Notes: generated by a model from the sequence alone, not told the origin. DNA of 64,000 nucleotides from CAWGET01 sp963821715 (GCA_963821715.1 CAWGET010000008.1:124001-188000), one strand, 5' to 3'; counted from the first letter of the stretch, positions 24,441 through 34,430 are shown. Numbers and translations: made by a program.

Positions 24441-26933
24441 ATGAAATATTTAATGATTCTTTTTTTGTTATTACCGCAAACATTTTTTTCACAGCAAACT
24501 CAAATCAACGGTATAGTTAAAACGGAAGCGGGCGATCCGCTTTACCTTGTAAATCTCTTCATCCAAAATAAAGATATAGGCGCCGCTACAAACACCGAAG
24601 GCGAATTTATTCTGGAAGGAAATTTTAAACCCGATGATCTGCTCGTCGTTTCTTATCTCGGCTACAAAACTAAAAAAATTCCGGTTTCAGAAATTCCGCC
24701 TTACGATGTTCTTGAAATCGAACTTGAGAACGAAGTCCTATCCAGCCAAACAGTATTGATAGAAGGAAGTATAGGCAGAGAAGGAACAACTCCCGCGACT
24801 TTTTCTAAAATCGATCGTGAAGAGATTGAGCAAAGTTATGTTAACCAGGATCTGCCGGAATACCTGAGTTATCTTCCTTCCACAACATTTTATTCAGAAA
24901 GCGGAAACGGAATCGGCTACAATTATCTCAGCATCCGCGGTTTCGATCAGAGAAGAATTTCGATTTCAGTCAATGGAATTCCGCAGAACGACCCCGAAGA
25001 TCATAATATTTACTGGCTTGATATGCCGGATTTACTCGAGAGTTCCGAGCTGATTCAAGTTCAGCGCGGCGCCGGTTCGGGAGTTATCGGCTATCCGGCA
25101 ATCGGCGGTTCAATAAATATCATTACGGCAAATTTTTCTGATGATAAAAAAATAAAATTTTCTTCGATGATCGGCAGCTACAACACGCGGAAATATTCGG
25201 CTTCTTTTTCCAGCGGCTTGATAAAAAACAAATATTCCATTTACGCGAAACTCGGTAAAACGTTAAGTTCGGGATACCGGAATTCGAGTTGGATCGATTT
25301 TAATTCTTATCATTTATCCGCTGTTCGGTATGATGAAAATTTTACTACGCAGATTAATTTTTACGGCGGACCAATTTCCGACGGACTCGCTTACACCGGA
25401 CTTCCAAAATTTTACATACAAAATAAAAAATTACGAAGAGCTAATTATTCTTATTGGTGGTACGAGGGGAAAGATGAAATCGGTAGTTCAGTCCGTCGTC
25501 CTGTAGAAAAGGAAGAATTTTCCCAGCCGCATTACGAATTATTAAATGAATACCGATTCAGTAATTATTTAACTTTTAACTCCGCGCTTTTCCTTGTAAC
25601 AGGTGAGGGATTTTTCGACTATGACGCTTCGTGGGCTGACGCGGATTATTTCCGCCTGACCGAAGAATTCGGATTTGAGTCGGGAGCAAATCCGCTAAAT
25701 AGTTTAATACGCGCCAAAGTTGAAAACAAGCAATGGGGCTGGATTCCGCGATTAAGAATTGAACATCCAAAAGGATCTTTAATTCTGGGCGGCGAAGCTC
25801 GTTTCCACAATTCGGTTCACTGGGGAAGTATTGAATATGCCGAGAAACTTCCCGCCGGATTGAATGACGAATACCGATATTACTATTACGAAGGCGGAAA
25901 AGATATATTAAACACGTACGCTCACGAACAATTTGAATTAAGCAATAAAATTAATCTTCTTGCCGAAGTGCAGGTCGCGTATCATGAATATGAAATTAAG
26001 AATGAAAAATATCTTGATAATGAATTTAAAATTGCAAATACTTTTTTTAATCCGCGCTTCGGAATAAATTATAAGTTGAATTCACTGATAAGTTTTTACG
26101 GTTCGTTCGCGGAAGTTACGCGGGAGCCCCGACTAAAAAATTATTACGACGCCGCGGAATCGAGCGGCGGCGCTGTTCCGCAGTTTGAGCAAACGTCTTC
26201 CGGCGTTTACAATTTTAACGAACCGCTCGTTCATCCTGAATCGATGAAGAATGTTGAACTCGGCGCAAAATTAAACGGCAAAAAAATATCGCTTTCACTA
26301 AATTTATTTTATATGAACTTTGACGACGAAATTGTTAAGCAGGGTCAGATCGACAGATTCGGACAGCCGGTTACCGGAAACATTGAAAACACAATCCATT
26401 CCGGAGTTGAATTTGCCGGACTTTATAAACCGAGCGGCAATTTTGAGTTTGTATTGAACGGAAGCTATGGCAGAAATTACATCAATAAAGGATTTGCATT
26501 TATTGAGTATTACGATGAAGAAAATTCTTCAAACAAAGTTACGCGGCTCGATCTTTCCGGTAACGCGATAAGCGGCTTTCCCGAATTTACATTCAACGGA
26601 ATTTTTAAGTTTAGATATAAAGGATTTCTCGCGCAGGTTAGCGCCAAGTATGTCGGCGAATTCTACTCAGATAATTATGAGGATAATCTTGGTGGGTATA
26701 TCTCAAAATATCCAGGATTTTTGGATTACTCCGATAACAAAGTAGAAGCCTATTTTGTCTCGAACATAATAGCAAGATACGCAATTGAAGAAGCTCCTTA
26801 TTTCGAAAGAATAAATTTCTTCATCCAAATAAATAATGTTTTTGATAACCTGTATGCCGCTTATGCTATAGGTAAAGAATATTTCCCGGCGGCTGAAAGG
26901 AATTTTATGATAGGGTTGGAAATAGGATTGTGA
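24441..26933 (+). CDS. TonB-dependent outer-membrane receptor, probable thiamine receptor
   Basis: An 830-residue receptor. Signal peptide, then a carboxypeptidase-D-regulatory-like domain (~residues 20-95, ITxNGxVKTEAGDPLxxxN pattern), a plug domain with SIRGFDQRRISISVNGIPQ, and a 22-strand barrel ending with an aromatic-rich terminus. It should import a substrate using TonB energy. The TPP riboswitch upstream and the pyrophosphokinase downstream point to thiamine or a precursor. AAAGGAG precedes the ATG. The last 65 bp are duplicated just before the next gene (26869 versus 27218), marking an insertion. Confidence 0.88.
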   Translation: MKYLMILFLLLPQTFFSQQTQINGIVKTEAGDPLYLVNLFIQNKDIGAATNTEGEFILEGNFKPDDLLVVSYLGYKTKKIPVSEIPPYDVLEIELENEVLSSQTVLIEGSIGREGTTPATFSKIDREEIEQSYVNQDLPEYLSYLPSTTFYSESGNGIGYNYLSIRGFDQRRISISVNGIPQNDPEDHNIYWLDMPDLLESSELIQVQRGAGSGVIGYPAIGGSINIITANFSDDKKIKFSSMIGSYNTRKYSASFSSGLIKNKYSIYAKLGKTLSSGYRNSSWIDFNSYHLSAVRYDENFTTQINFYGGPISDGLAYTGLPKFYIQNKKLRRANYSYWWYEGKDEIGSSVRRPVEKEEFSQPHYELLNEYRFSNYLTFNSALFLVTGEGFFDYDASWADADYFRLTEEFGFESGANPLNSLIRAKVENKQWGWIPRLRIEHPKGSLILGGEARFHNSVHWGSIEYAEKLPAGLNDEYRYYYYEGGKDILNTYAHEQFELSNKINLLAEVQVAYHEYEIKNEKYLDNEFKIANTFFNPRFGINYKLNSLISFYGSFAEVTREPRLKNYYDAAESSGGAVPQFEQTSSGVYNFNEPLVHPESMKNVELGAKLNGKKISLSLNLFYMNFDDEIVKQGQIDRFGQPVTGNIENTIHSGVEFAGLYKPSGNFEFVLNGSYGRNYINKGFAFIEYYDEENSSNKVTRLDLSGNAISGFPEFTFNGIFKFRYKGFLAQVSAKYVGEFYSDNYEDNLGGYISKYPGFLDYSDNKVEAYFVSNIIARYAIEEAPYFERINFFIQINNVFDNLYAAYAIGKEYFPAAERNFMIGLEIGL

Positions 26934-27285
26934 AAATGTAATTCTTTGCCTAACGTTCTTTTCTCTTGAAAGAAAAGAACCAAAAGTTCAAGACGGAAAA
27001 TTATCGCAGCTAAAAATTTATTCCGTCTTGCTGCAGAAAATAAACTCGATCCAAAAACCAGATCTCAGACATATTTTCTGCTTTATCGCAAGACTACATA
27101 AATTTTCTTAACGCCGATAATTTTAGGTCAGGGAAAAAATATTAAATTAATTTAAGTTTAATCACTTTGCTGATTTTTAGCGAACCCTTTTGCCGCGCAT
27201 GTTTCTTTGGCATGCAGTAGGTAAAGAATATTTCCCGGCGGCTGAAAGGAATTTTATGATAGGTCTGGAGTTAGGATTATGAAAA
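26869..27285. repeat. Insertion bracketed by 68-bp imperfect direct repeats
   Basis: The end of the receptor gene (26869-26936) recurs at 27218-27285: the first 46 bases are identical and the last 22 differ at about five positions. The ~281 bp between carry nested inverted repeats (CAAGACGGAA/TTCCGTCTTG at 26989 and 27021; GCAGAAAATA/TATTTTCTGC at 27033 and 27072) plus a TTCTTTTC/GAAAAGAA hairpin. The second copy's TGA overlaps the kinase ATG as ATGA, so the receptor and kinase genes originally overlapped and were separated by this element. Confidence 0.75.
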
Positions 27286-27941
27286 GCGCGGTTTTACTTG
27301 CGAACGGAGAGGCTCCGAAAAAAAGCGTAATTACTTTTTTGCTTAAAAACGGATTCGACGATTTGATAGCCGTTGATGGCGGCGCGAATTCAGCGTACAA
27401 ACTTTCCATAACGCCCGATTTTATTATCGGCGACCTCGATTCTATAACACCGGAAGTGAAAAAATTTTATGCGGGCAAATCAAAAATAATTAAATATAGA
27501 CGACAGACAGATACTGACGTAGAAAAATCGCTCAACTTTGCGATAAGGAATAATTACAAAAAAGTAATACTGCTCGGGGTTACAGGCGATAGATTTGATC
27601 ACACAATTTGCAACCTGAGTTTAATTGTAAAATATTCCGAACGGCTAAAACTTTTTGTTTATCACCAAACCTCGCTTTTAACGGCGTATACTTCCGACGC
27701 AGAACTAGAAACTGAAAAAGGAGAAATAGTTTCCATTTTTATGTTTGGCGAAAATCCTCTTATCACTTCAAAAGGATTAAAATACAAGTTGAATAATTCA
27801 TCCATTAAATTTGGAGAACGTGAAAGTTTAAGCAACGTTGCAACCGGAAAAAAAGTTAGTCTGAGAATTTACGGTGGAACAGCCTTTGTTATAAGGGACT
27901 TTGAAACATTGAGGAAAAATGGTTTCTTTCTCCGCGATTGA
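27279..27941 (+). CDS. thiN: Thiamine pyrophosphokinase
   Basis: A 220-residue cytosolic enzyme that transfers pyrophosphate from ATP to thiamine, giving TPP. Signature stretches are AVDGGANSAYKL, DFIIGDLDSI, QTDTDVEKSLNFAI and LLGVTGDRFDHTICNLSL, all typical of the TPK/ThiN family, with a C-terminal thiamine-binding beta-domain. It lies in the riboswitch-controlled operon and turns imported thiamine into the riboswitch ligand. It overlaps the symporter gene by 23 bp. Confidence 0.92.
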   Translation: MKSAVLLANGEAPKKSVITFLLKNGFDDLIAVDGGANSAYKLSITPDFIIGDLDSITPEVKKFYAGKSKIIKYRRQTDTDVEKSLNFAIRNNYKKVILLGVTGDRFDHTICNLSLIVKYSERLKLFVYHQTSLLTAYTSDAELETEKGEIVSIFMFGENPLITSKGLKYKLNNSSIKFGERESLSNVATGKKVSLRIYGGTAFVIRDFETLRKNGFFLRD

Positions 27942-29334
27942 TCTTACGATAATATTTTTGTTTTTTGGAATTGTTCTTCTTATTGGTTTTATTGCCGGAA
28001 GAAAAAAAGACGACACCGCGGAAAATTATTTACTTTCGGGAAGGAAGGTGGGGCTTTTTCTTTTCGTTCTTACGAATGTTTCTACCTGGTACGGCGGAAT
28101 TCTCGGCATCGGCGAATTTTCTTATCGTTATGGATTGGCAAGCTGGTTTACTCAAGGATTTCCGTATTATGTTTTCGCGTTTATTTTTGCGGTATTTTTT
28201 GCAAAGAAAATACGCAAAGCTTCGCTCTTTACAATACCAGACAAACTTCAGGAAGTTTACGGAAAGAAAGTGGGAATAACTGCGGCTGTATTGATTTTTA
28301 TTTTAGTCTCGCCCGCGCCGTATTTATTGATGATCGGTAATCTGCTTTCCATTATTTTGAAGATAGAAATTTTCCCCGCACTGCTTATCGGAATATTTTT
28401 ATCGGTTGCATATCTTTTTAAAGGCGGATATTCTTCCGATCTCTACACGGACGCGTTTGAATTTTTTATTATGTTCGCCGGATTCATTTTTATATTTTTT
28501 TCAGCTTACTTCGCCTTCGGAGGAATGGAATACCTGGAAACAAATCTTCCGCCCGATCACTTAACACTGACGGGAGGTAACTCTCCGGTTTATATTCTCG
28601 TCTGGTTTTTTATAGCTTTATGGACTTTCACCGATCCGGGATTTCACCAGCGCTGTTATGCGGCTAAAACCGAAAGCGTAGCTTTCAAGGGAATTCTAAT
28701 ATCAATTTTCTTTTGGGCTTTGTTCGATTTTCTTACAAACGCCACCGGACTTTACGCGCGCGCGCTTCTCCCGAATTTAGAGGAACCGGTTTTAGCTTTT
28801 CCTTTGCTGGCGGAAAAAATTCTCGGACCCGGCGCTAAAGGTCTTTTTTATGCCGGACTTTTTGCGACGATTCTTTCAACTTTAAATAGTTTTTTATTTT
28901 TAAGCGCCACAACTTTCGGAAGAGATTTAGTTACAAAAATAAAAACCAATTCCAATGATAAATCAATTAACAACGCCACAAAATTAGGATTACTCATTTC
29001 AACGATTATTTCCGTTATACTCGCGTACTACATCGATTCTGTAATCGAACTCTGGTATATGATAGGGAGTTTAACAATTCCGGGAATAATCTTTCTCATT
29101 TTCGGCGCATATTACACGAAATTGAAAATTCCAAAAAACATTGCATTCGTTGAATCGATTGCCGCTGTTTTTTCCAGTTTGATATGGCTTTTAATTCGTC
29201 CGATATTTTCCGGAACAGAATTCTATCTGATTGAGCCAATGATAATCGGTTTGATATTCGGTTTTTTAATCCACTTGTACGGAATGAAAAAGCAGAGAGC
29301 AAAGGGCAGAGGGCAAAGAGCAACCTTTAAATAG
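27919..29334 (+). CDS. Sodium/solute symporter (SSS family), candidate thiamine transporter
   Basis: A 471-residue inner-membrane protein with about 12-13 helices and SSS-family features (N-terminal AENYLLSGRKVG, STWYGGILGIGEFSYRYG, and GLFATILSTLNSFLFLSATTFGRD). In Bacteroidota the equivalent position in TPP-regulated operons is often taken by PnuT; here an SSS carrier replaces it, so sodium-driven uptake of thiamine or a thiamine precursor is likely but inferred. It starts inside the end of thiN, so translation is coupled. The last ~13 residues (KKQRAKGRGQRATFK-type) come from an AGGGCAGAGGGCAAAG simple repeat and are probably an added tail. Confidence 0.8.
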   Translation: MVSFSAIDLTIIFLFFGIVLLIGFIAGRKKDDTAENYLLSGRKVGLFLFVLTNVSTWYGGILGIGEFSYRYGLASWFTQGFPYYVFAFIFAVFFAKKIRKASLFTIPDKLQEVYGKKVGITAAVLIFILVSPAPYLLMIGNLLSIILKIEIFPALLIGIFLSVAYLFKGGYSSDLYTDAFEFFIMFAGFIFIFFSAYFAFGGMEYLETNLPPDHLTLTGGNSPVYILVWFFIALWTFTDPGFHQRCYAAKTESVAFKGILISIFFWALFDFLTNATGLYARALLPNLEEPVLAFPLLAEKILGPGAKGLFYAGLFATILSTLNSFLFLSATTFGRDLVTKIKTNSNDKSINNATKLGLLISTIISVILAYYIDSVIELWYMIGSLTIPGIIFLIFGAYYTKLKIPKNIAFVESIAAVFSSLIWLLIRPIFSGTEFYLIEPMIIGLIFGFLIHLYGMKKQRAKGRGQRATFK

Positions 29335-30166
29335 ATTATTATTCACAAGCATAAAATAATAAGATGCCGATTCATCAAAGCCGGTAATTATTTTATAAAA
29401 TTATTTTAATTAGTTGATGAAAATACTTTTGCGGCGCTATAAAATTTAACTCCTAACGGAGTTAATTTATTTCTCTGAATTTAGTTCTACTGAAATTTAA
29501 TCCCTACGGGATTATTCCTTGTTAAATTTTCGACAAGTTCAGCTTGCCGGATTCGATTTTTAATTGGAAAATTTCCTTTTTTGTATTATCCGCTGTTAAG
29601 AATATAGCGCCCAAATCTTTTAAAAGTAGACTTATACAATTTCTTTAAATAAATTACGACACGAAAAAATGTTAATCTTCTTATTACCGCTCAAGATTGT
29701 AAACGATAAGGAAAAATAATTTTAGATTGAGGATTTATTAATGAAATGCGAAATTTGTAAAGGAAAATTAAAAAAGGAAGACCATCCTTACTTTTCAAAT
29801 GGATGAGAATAAAATTATTGTGGTAAAGGATGTTCCCGCGTTGATCTGCGAAGAGTGCGGTGAGGAATCGATTGAATTAAAAGATTCCCGCATCGTAGAA
29901 CAGTTAGTTCAAAAAGCTCTTTCCGATGGAATCACTATGGGTTTTATTCAATATAACGAAGCGGCTTGATTCCTTCGCGCGAACCGAGGGAAACGAGTAA
30001 TAAAAAAAGATAAACATTACTTTTCTCGATCTGCCAAAAAAAATCAATTTAAATTCTGCAAAATTTTTATTATTCTTGTGCGCTCAATCATAAAATAATT
30101 TTTTCCATTGAAAGCCGATATATCTATCGTTATTTTTCGGCTTATAAAACAAATTCTAAAGATTAG
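29335..30166. other. Intergenic region with palindromes and a broken zinc-finger gene
   Basis: An 832-bp gap. It holds REP-like palindromes AACTCC-TAAC-GGAGTT (29448-29463) and AATCCCTACGGGATT (29499-29513), a TTCGACAAGTTCAG motif near 29530 that recurs in another repeat at 34450, and a frameshifted YgiT-type gene at 29741-29969. No DUF4258/MqsR-like toxin partner was found next to it. Confidence 0.55.
29741..29969 (+). pseudogene. YgiT-type zinc-finger (antitoxin-like) protein, frameshifted
   Basis: Starts MKCEICKGKLKK, with AGGATTTATT upstream, then shifts near 29776-29778. The other frame reads KTILTFQMDENKIIVVKDVP followed by ALICEECGEES and ends IQYNEAA with TGA at 29969. The two CxxC pairs (CEIC, CEEC) and length of ~75 residues match YgiT-type zinc-finger proteins, usually antitoxin-like partners of small toxins. 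One extra base in the A6GG run accounts for the break. Orphan here. Confidence 0.65.
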
Positions 30167-32248
30167 ATGAAAAAAGATTTTTACGGACTTTTTGTTTCGG
30201 CTATTATTATTCTCTCTGTCCTTAATGTGGAAGCTCAAACACAAAAATTGTTAAAACCCGCTGATGACGTTAATTCCAAATTTACTGACGTCGGGAATAT
30301 TGCTTTAACGGTTACAAATTTCGGGATGTTTGGTCACGGATTCAGCCGATGGCCGGAACAGCCGAACCTGGAATATCCGCTAGGAAGCGGAATTGAACAT
30401 TTATTTGACGGCGGTTTGTGGATCGGCGGATACACAAGCGACGATGCAGAAGGCGCAAACAGGCGCGGACCCTTTGTAACTACCGGCGCGGTGGACGCAG
30501 CTTCGGTTTCGGTGCGCGGCTCAAGCGTGGAATATACCAATAAACCCGGCAGCGGAATTACCGAACGCTCATCGCTGCTCGACTCTAAATTTTTCAGTCC
30601 TTTTGCGGTTTCGCATCAGGATTTTGTGATGAATTTTTCCGATACGAATACAACGTTGAGCAATGGTGAAGTTATTCAGGATCATCGGCCTCTCGGCGTC
30701 GCGGTTCATCAGGAAACTTACGCCTGGAATTATCCATTCGCTGATTTTTTCGTGATCGCAAATTACTGGATCAAAAACGTTTCAAATCAATACATAACTA
30801 ATTTGTATGTAGGACTTTGGAATGATACTGTTGTCAGAAATACAAATATCACTTCACCGAGAACGGGATCTTCCTTTTTTAATAAAGGTGGAAACGGATT
30901 TAATGATTCGCTTAACATCGCTTATGAATTTGATGCGGCCGGAGACGTCGGATTTACGGATAGTTATATCGGAGTCCAGGTTCTCGGTTCATCGGTTAAC
31001 TACAATTCTGTAAATTTCACGAGCTGGCAATTTAGAAATCAGACAAATCCCAGTTTCTTCGCGCCCACAAACGATATTCAGCGTTACGAAAAAATGCAGG
31101 GCTTTTTCGGCGAAGGGCAGAGATATGGCGATGAAATTGATCCGGCTGCTTTAAAGCAGGCAAGCAATCGTTCCATGCTGATTACCGCCGGAGAATTTCC
31201 TCCGCTTGCACCGGGCGATTCTATGAACGTTACATTTGCTTATGTAGCCGCTAAAAAATTCGGATCAGATCTTCCAAGTTTAGATTCCAAACTTCAGAAA
31301 AAAAATCTTTTCGATAACGCGGGATGGGCTTTACGTGCATATTACGGTGAGGATAAAAACGCAAACGGAATTCTAGATCCCGGCGAAGACCTTGATGACA
31401 ACGGAGAAATAACAAGATATATTTTACCGGCTCCTCCTCAGACTCCAAATATAAAAGTTATTCCGGAAAGCAATAAAGTAACAGTTTATTGGGATAAAAG
31501 AGCCGAGCGTTCGATTGATCCGATCTCGGGTAAAAAAGATTTTGAAGGATATAAAATTTACAGAACAAATGCCGGGTACGATTTAACCGAATCGCAGAAT
31601 CTCGTAAAATCGTTAATAAAAATCGCGGAGTTTGACAGCGCCGGAAATAACGTTGGCTACAACACCGGGTTTTCGGCAGTAGCGTTGGATGAACCGGTAA
31701 CTTTTCCGAACGATACGACAAAATATTATTACAAATTTGTTACGGACGAATTATTGAACGGCTGGCAGTACGCTTATACAGTAACAGCTTTTGACGAAGG
31801 TGACGAAGAAAATAATTTGGAAACTTTGGAATCGAGTTTGTTAAGCGCCGCGGAAAAAGTTCTTCCCGGAACTCCGGCTACTTCGGATGAAAATATTGAA
31901 GTGGGAGTTTATCCGAATCCATACTACGGAGAAGCTTATTGGGATGGGCAGAGCGAGCGTTTGAGAAAAATATATTTTTATAATCTTCCCGAAGAATGCG
32001 AAATTACGATTTACACTTTGTCGGGCGATATTGTAAAACGAATCCAGCACAGCGGAGCCAATAATGGATCCAATGTAAGATGGTTTGAAACATTCGCCGA
32101 CGGGACGCAGAAAATGTCCGGCGGAGAAGCTGCTTGGGATCTGGTGACCGATAGTGATCAGGCGATTGCAACCGGCTTATATTTATTCGCGGTGGAAGAT
32201 TCAAAAACCGGAAATGTAAAGCGCGGAAAATTTTTAGTTATAAAATAA
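30167..32248 (+). CDS. T9SS-sorted secreted protein, unknown function
   Basis: A 693-residue exported protein (signal peptide to NVEAQ). The N-terminal ~390 residues form a conserved domain with NIALTVTNFGMFGHGF and GLWIGGYTSDD that I recognise only as common in Ignavibacteria/Caldithrix secreted proteins. A fibronectin-III-like region follows (YWDKRAERSIDPISGKKDFE), then a variant T9SS sorting tail (VGVYPNPYYGEAYWDG to FLVIK). EF-hand-like repeats NANGILDPGEDLDDNG may bind calcium. First gene of a tight plus-strand operon; the next starts 10 bp on. Confidence 0.65.
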   Translation: MKKDFYGLFVSAIIILSVLNVEAQTQKLLKPADDVNSKFTDVGNIALTVTNFGMFGHGFSRWPEQPNLEYPLGSGIEHLFDGGLWIGGYTSDDAEGANRRGPFVTTGAVDAASVSVRGSSVEYTNKPGSGITERSSLLDSKFFSPFAVSHQDFVMNFSDTNTTLSNGEVIQDHRPLGVAVHQETYAWNYPFADFFVIANYWIKNVSNQYITNLYVGLWNDTVVRNTNITSPRTGSSFFNKGGNGFNDSLNIAYEFDAAGDVGFTDSYIGVQVLGSSVNYNSVNFTSWQFRNQTNPSFFAPTNDIQRYEKMQGFFGEGQRYGDEIDPAALKQASNRSMLITAGEFPPLAPGDSMNVTFAYVAAKKFGSDLPSLDSKLQKKNLFDNAGWALRAYYGEDKNANGILDPGEDLDDNGEITRYILPAPPQTPNIKVIPESNKVTVYWDKRAERSIDPISGKKDFEGYKIYRTNAGYDLTESQNLVKSLIKIAEFDSAGNNVGYNTGFSAVALDEPVTFPNDTTKYYYKFVTDELLNGWQYAYTVTAFDEGDEENNLETLESSLLSAAEKVLPGTPATSDENIEVGVYPNPYYGEAYWDGQSERLRKIYFYNLPEECEITIYTLSGDIVKRIQHSGANNGSNVRWFETFADGTQKMSGGEAAWDLVTDSDQAIATGLYLFAVEDSKTGNVKRGKFLVIK

Positions 32249-32257
32249 GAGGTAAAT

Positions 32258-33208
32258 ATGAAATTCAAATTATTACTCATCTCTATTCTTTTAATTTCTG
32301 TGCAGCTTTTTGCTCAGGAATACCCGGAAGTTTCGGTAAAAGATATCCAGTTTGTTTCAGAAGACTCTTTATTAACTTCGCCACACGATTATCCTTCTGT
32401 TTATGAAGGCGACACGGTAATTGTGACGGGAGTTGTAATGAATTCCCCTTACGAAGAAGACGGTGTTACAGAAAGATTGCATTCCGGAGCACCCGCTTTA
32501 TATATTGCTGATACTTCGGTTACCGGAAGAGCTTGGGGCGGAATTATATTACGTTTAGAAGGCATTGAATCGGACGCGTTTACGGCTGTGGATTCCGGAT
32601 ACATAATTAAAGCACCTGTTGTTATAAGTTCTTATTACACAACTACCCAAGCTAATATTGTTGAATTTGGGGCTGAAAATGTAATAGGCATTATGGATGA
32701 GAGACCGGACGCTGTTCCGCTTACGCTTGACTCACTTATCATCACTCCTCCCGGAGAACCAAACTATCTCGCTGAAAAGTGGGAGCAAGTTTATGTAGAA
32801 CTACGGAATTTAACGGTGGATCAGGATTATAATTTGGGTAATTCATCTTTCGGCGCGTTTGATGAAAATGGTAAAAGAATTTTAATTTATACTGAATCCG
32901 ATTATTGGAGAAGTCAATCTCCGCCGGAAACAGGAACTAAAATAGATTATGTTAGAGGAATGATTGCCAACCGAAATAATATTCCGAGCGGTGACTGGTT
33001 TTTGATTAACCCAATTTATCCCGATGACATTAAGTTTGGCGATGTTATTCCACCAAGAATTACCAAAATTAAAAGAGAGAAAGGACACGTAGGATTCGGA
33101 GAGGAAATAAATGTATCCGCTCAGGTAGTGGATCCGGATGGTTCGATCGCGGAAGCTAAATTAGTTTATTCAGTCAACGGAGCAGATTCAGTTGAAGTAT
33201 TGAAATGA
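32258..33208 (+). CDS. T9SS-sorted OB-fold protein, N-terminal part (frameshifted)
   Basis: Signal peptide (MKFKLLLISILLISVQLFAQ), then one YhcR-like OB-fold domain (about residues 25-240: VYEGDTVIVTGVVMN, ALYIADTSVTG, WEQVYVELRNLTV, RGMIANRNN). The frame ends at VEVLK because one A is missing at 33204-33207; the next fragment continues as MTAADGDSVYTGTIP. Restored length is about 702 residues. Likely an extracellular nucleic-acid-binding or structural protein, inferred from the OB-fold and its resemblance to the nuclease later in this operon. Confidence 0.7.
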   Translation: MKFKLLLISILLISVQLFAQEYPEVSVKDIQFVSEDSLLTSPHDYPSVYEGDTVIVTGVVMNSPYEEDGVTERLHSGAPALYIADTSVTGRAWGGIILRLEGIESDAFTAVDSGYIIKAPVVISSYYTTTQANIVEFGAENVIGIMDERPDAVPLTLDSLIITPPGEPNYLAEKWEQVYVELRNLTVDQDYNLGNSSFGAFDENGKRILIYTESDYWRSQSPPETGTKIDYVRGMIANRNNIPSGDWFLINPIYPDDIKFGDVIPPRITKIKREKGHVGFGEEINVSAQVVDPDGSIAEAKLVYSVNGADSVEVLK

Positions 33209-34365
33209 CGGCGGCAGACGGTGATTCTGTTTATACCGGAACTATTCCGGCGCAGAATGATTCGACTTTAATTTCTTATTATGTTGAAGCTACCGATAAC
33301 GAAGGATATTATACGAGCAATCCAAATTCGAAATTAGATAATCCTTATTTCGTAATGACTTTGGATCGTCCTCTTATGATTCAGGATCTTCAATACAATC
33401 CTTTTGGAACAGGAATAAGCGGATATAATGGTTATGAAGTTTCCGTAGACGGAATTGTAACCGCGGATACTACAATGCTGCAGGGAGACGGAAATCAAGT
33501 TGGACCGAGAATTCATATACAGAACGGAACCGGACCGTGGAGTGGAATTGTGTTGTTCGGAACAGAGGCTGAAAAATTAAATTTCGGAAATTTTGTAACT
33601 GCCACCGGAATAGTAAATGAAAATTTTAATGTTACTACAATCGGTTCTATAGACGACGGTGTTTCTGTAACGGTAAATTCGGAAAACGCACCAGTTCCCG
33701 AACCTTATGAAATTACGACCGATATGATCGGAACGGCATCCAATGGAACATTGCCCACTGAATCATTTGAATCTGTTTTGGTAAAATACAATAACCTAAC
33801 TGTTGTTAATGAAAACGCGGACGGAGATCCGGGATACGCGGGAAATAATTTCGGCGAAATGTTGGTTGCCGATGCAAGTAATGTTTCCACGCGCGTCGAA
33901 CTTCAGGAAGGAAATCACAATTATCATAATCTATGGGACGCGGAGTTAGAAGATCAGCCAATTAGAATCGTAGAAGGTTCAACAATTGACGCATTAATCG
34001 GAGTTCTCTATTATTCCTTCGGAAATTATAAATTAGTTCCGAGAATGGAAGAAGATTTTGTGAATGTTACGGATGTAGATTTTGACGAAGAGGTTACTCC
34101 GGAAACTTATGCGCTAATGCAGAATTATCCGAATCCGTTCAACCCGTCGACCGTGATTAGTTATGCACTTCCGCAAAATTCAATGGTAAAATTGCAGGTG
34201 TATAATATACTCGGTCAGCAGGTAAAAACATTATTTGACGGATTCCAGAAAGCGGGAATTCATAAAGTGAATTTCAACGCAAAGAATCTGACTTCCGGAA
34301 TTTATTTTTACAGATTGGAAGCGGACAATTTTGTTCAGACGATGAAAATGATGTTAATAAAGTAA
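33205..34365 (+). CDS. T9SS-sorted OB-fold protein, C-terminal part
   Basis: Continues the preceding gene in another frame. Ig-like linker (TLISYYVEATDNEGYYTSNP), a second OB-fold (IQDLQYNPFGTGISGYNG, VSVDGIVTADTTML, FGNFVTATGIVNENF, LLYFTK-like strands in reverse) and a canonical T9SS sorting domain: NYPNPFNPSTVISYALP, YNILGQQV, GIYFYRLEADNFVQ and MMLIK. The overlap with the N-terminal fragment (TGATG) looks like coupled translation but is better explained as an indel, since the Ig-like domain is split across it. Confidence 0.75.
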   Translation: MTAADGDSVYTGTIPAQNDSTLISYYVEATDNEGYYTSNPNSKLDNPYFVMTLDRPLMIQDLQYNPFGTGISGYNGYEVSVDGIVTADTTMLQGDGNQVGPRIHIQNGTGPWSGIVLFGTEAEKLNFGNFVTATGIVNENFNVTTIGSIDDGVSVTVNSENAPVPEPYEITTDMIGTASNGTLPTESFESVLVKYNNLTVVNENADGDPGYAGNNFGEMLVADASNVSTRVELQEGNHNYHNLWDAELEDQPIRIVEGSTIDALIGVLYYSFGNYKLVPRMEEDFVNVTDVDFDEEVTPETYALMQNYPNPFNPSTVISYALPQNSMVKLQVYNILGQQVKTLFDGFQKAGIHKVNFNAKNLTSGIYFYRLEADNFVQTMKMMLIK

Positions 34366-34430
34366 TTTTAATTGCAGCGCAGATTAATATTCTGCGCTAA
34401 TCTTGAAAAGCCAAATTATTTTTAAATGAT

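Noticed and set aside
33205..33208. Translational coupling by TGATG in the OB-fold gene
   Set aside because: An Ig-like domain is split across the junction and the second part lacks a signal peptide, so an indel is more likely.
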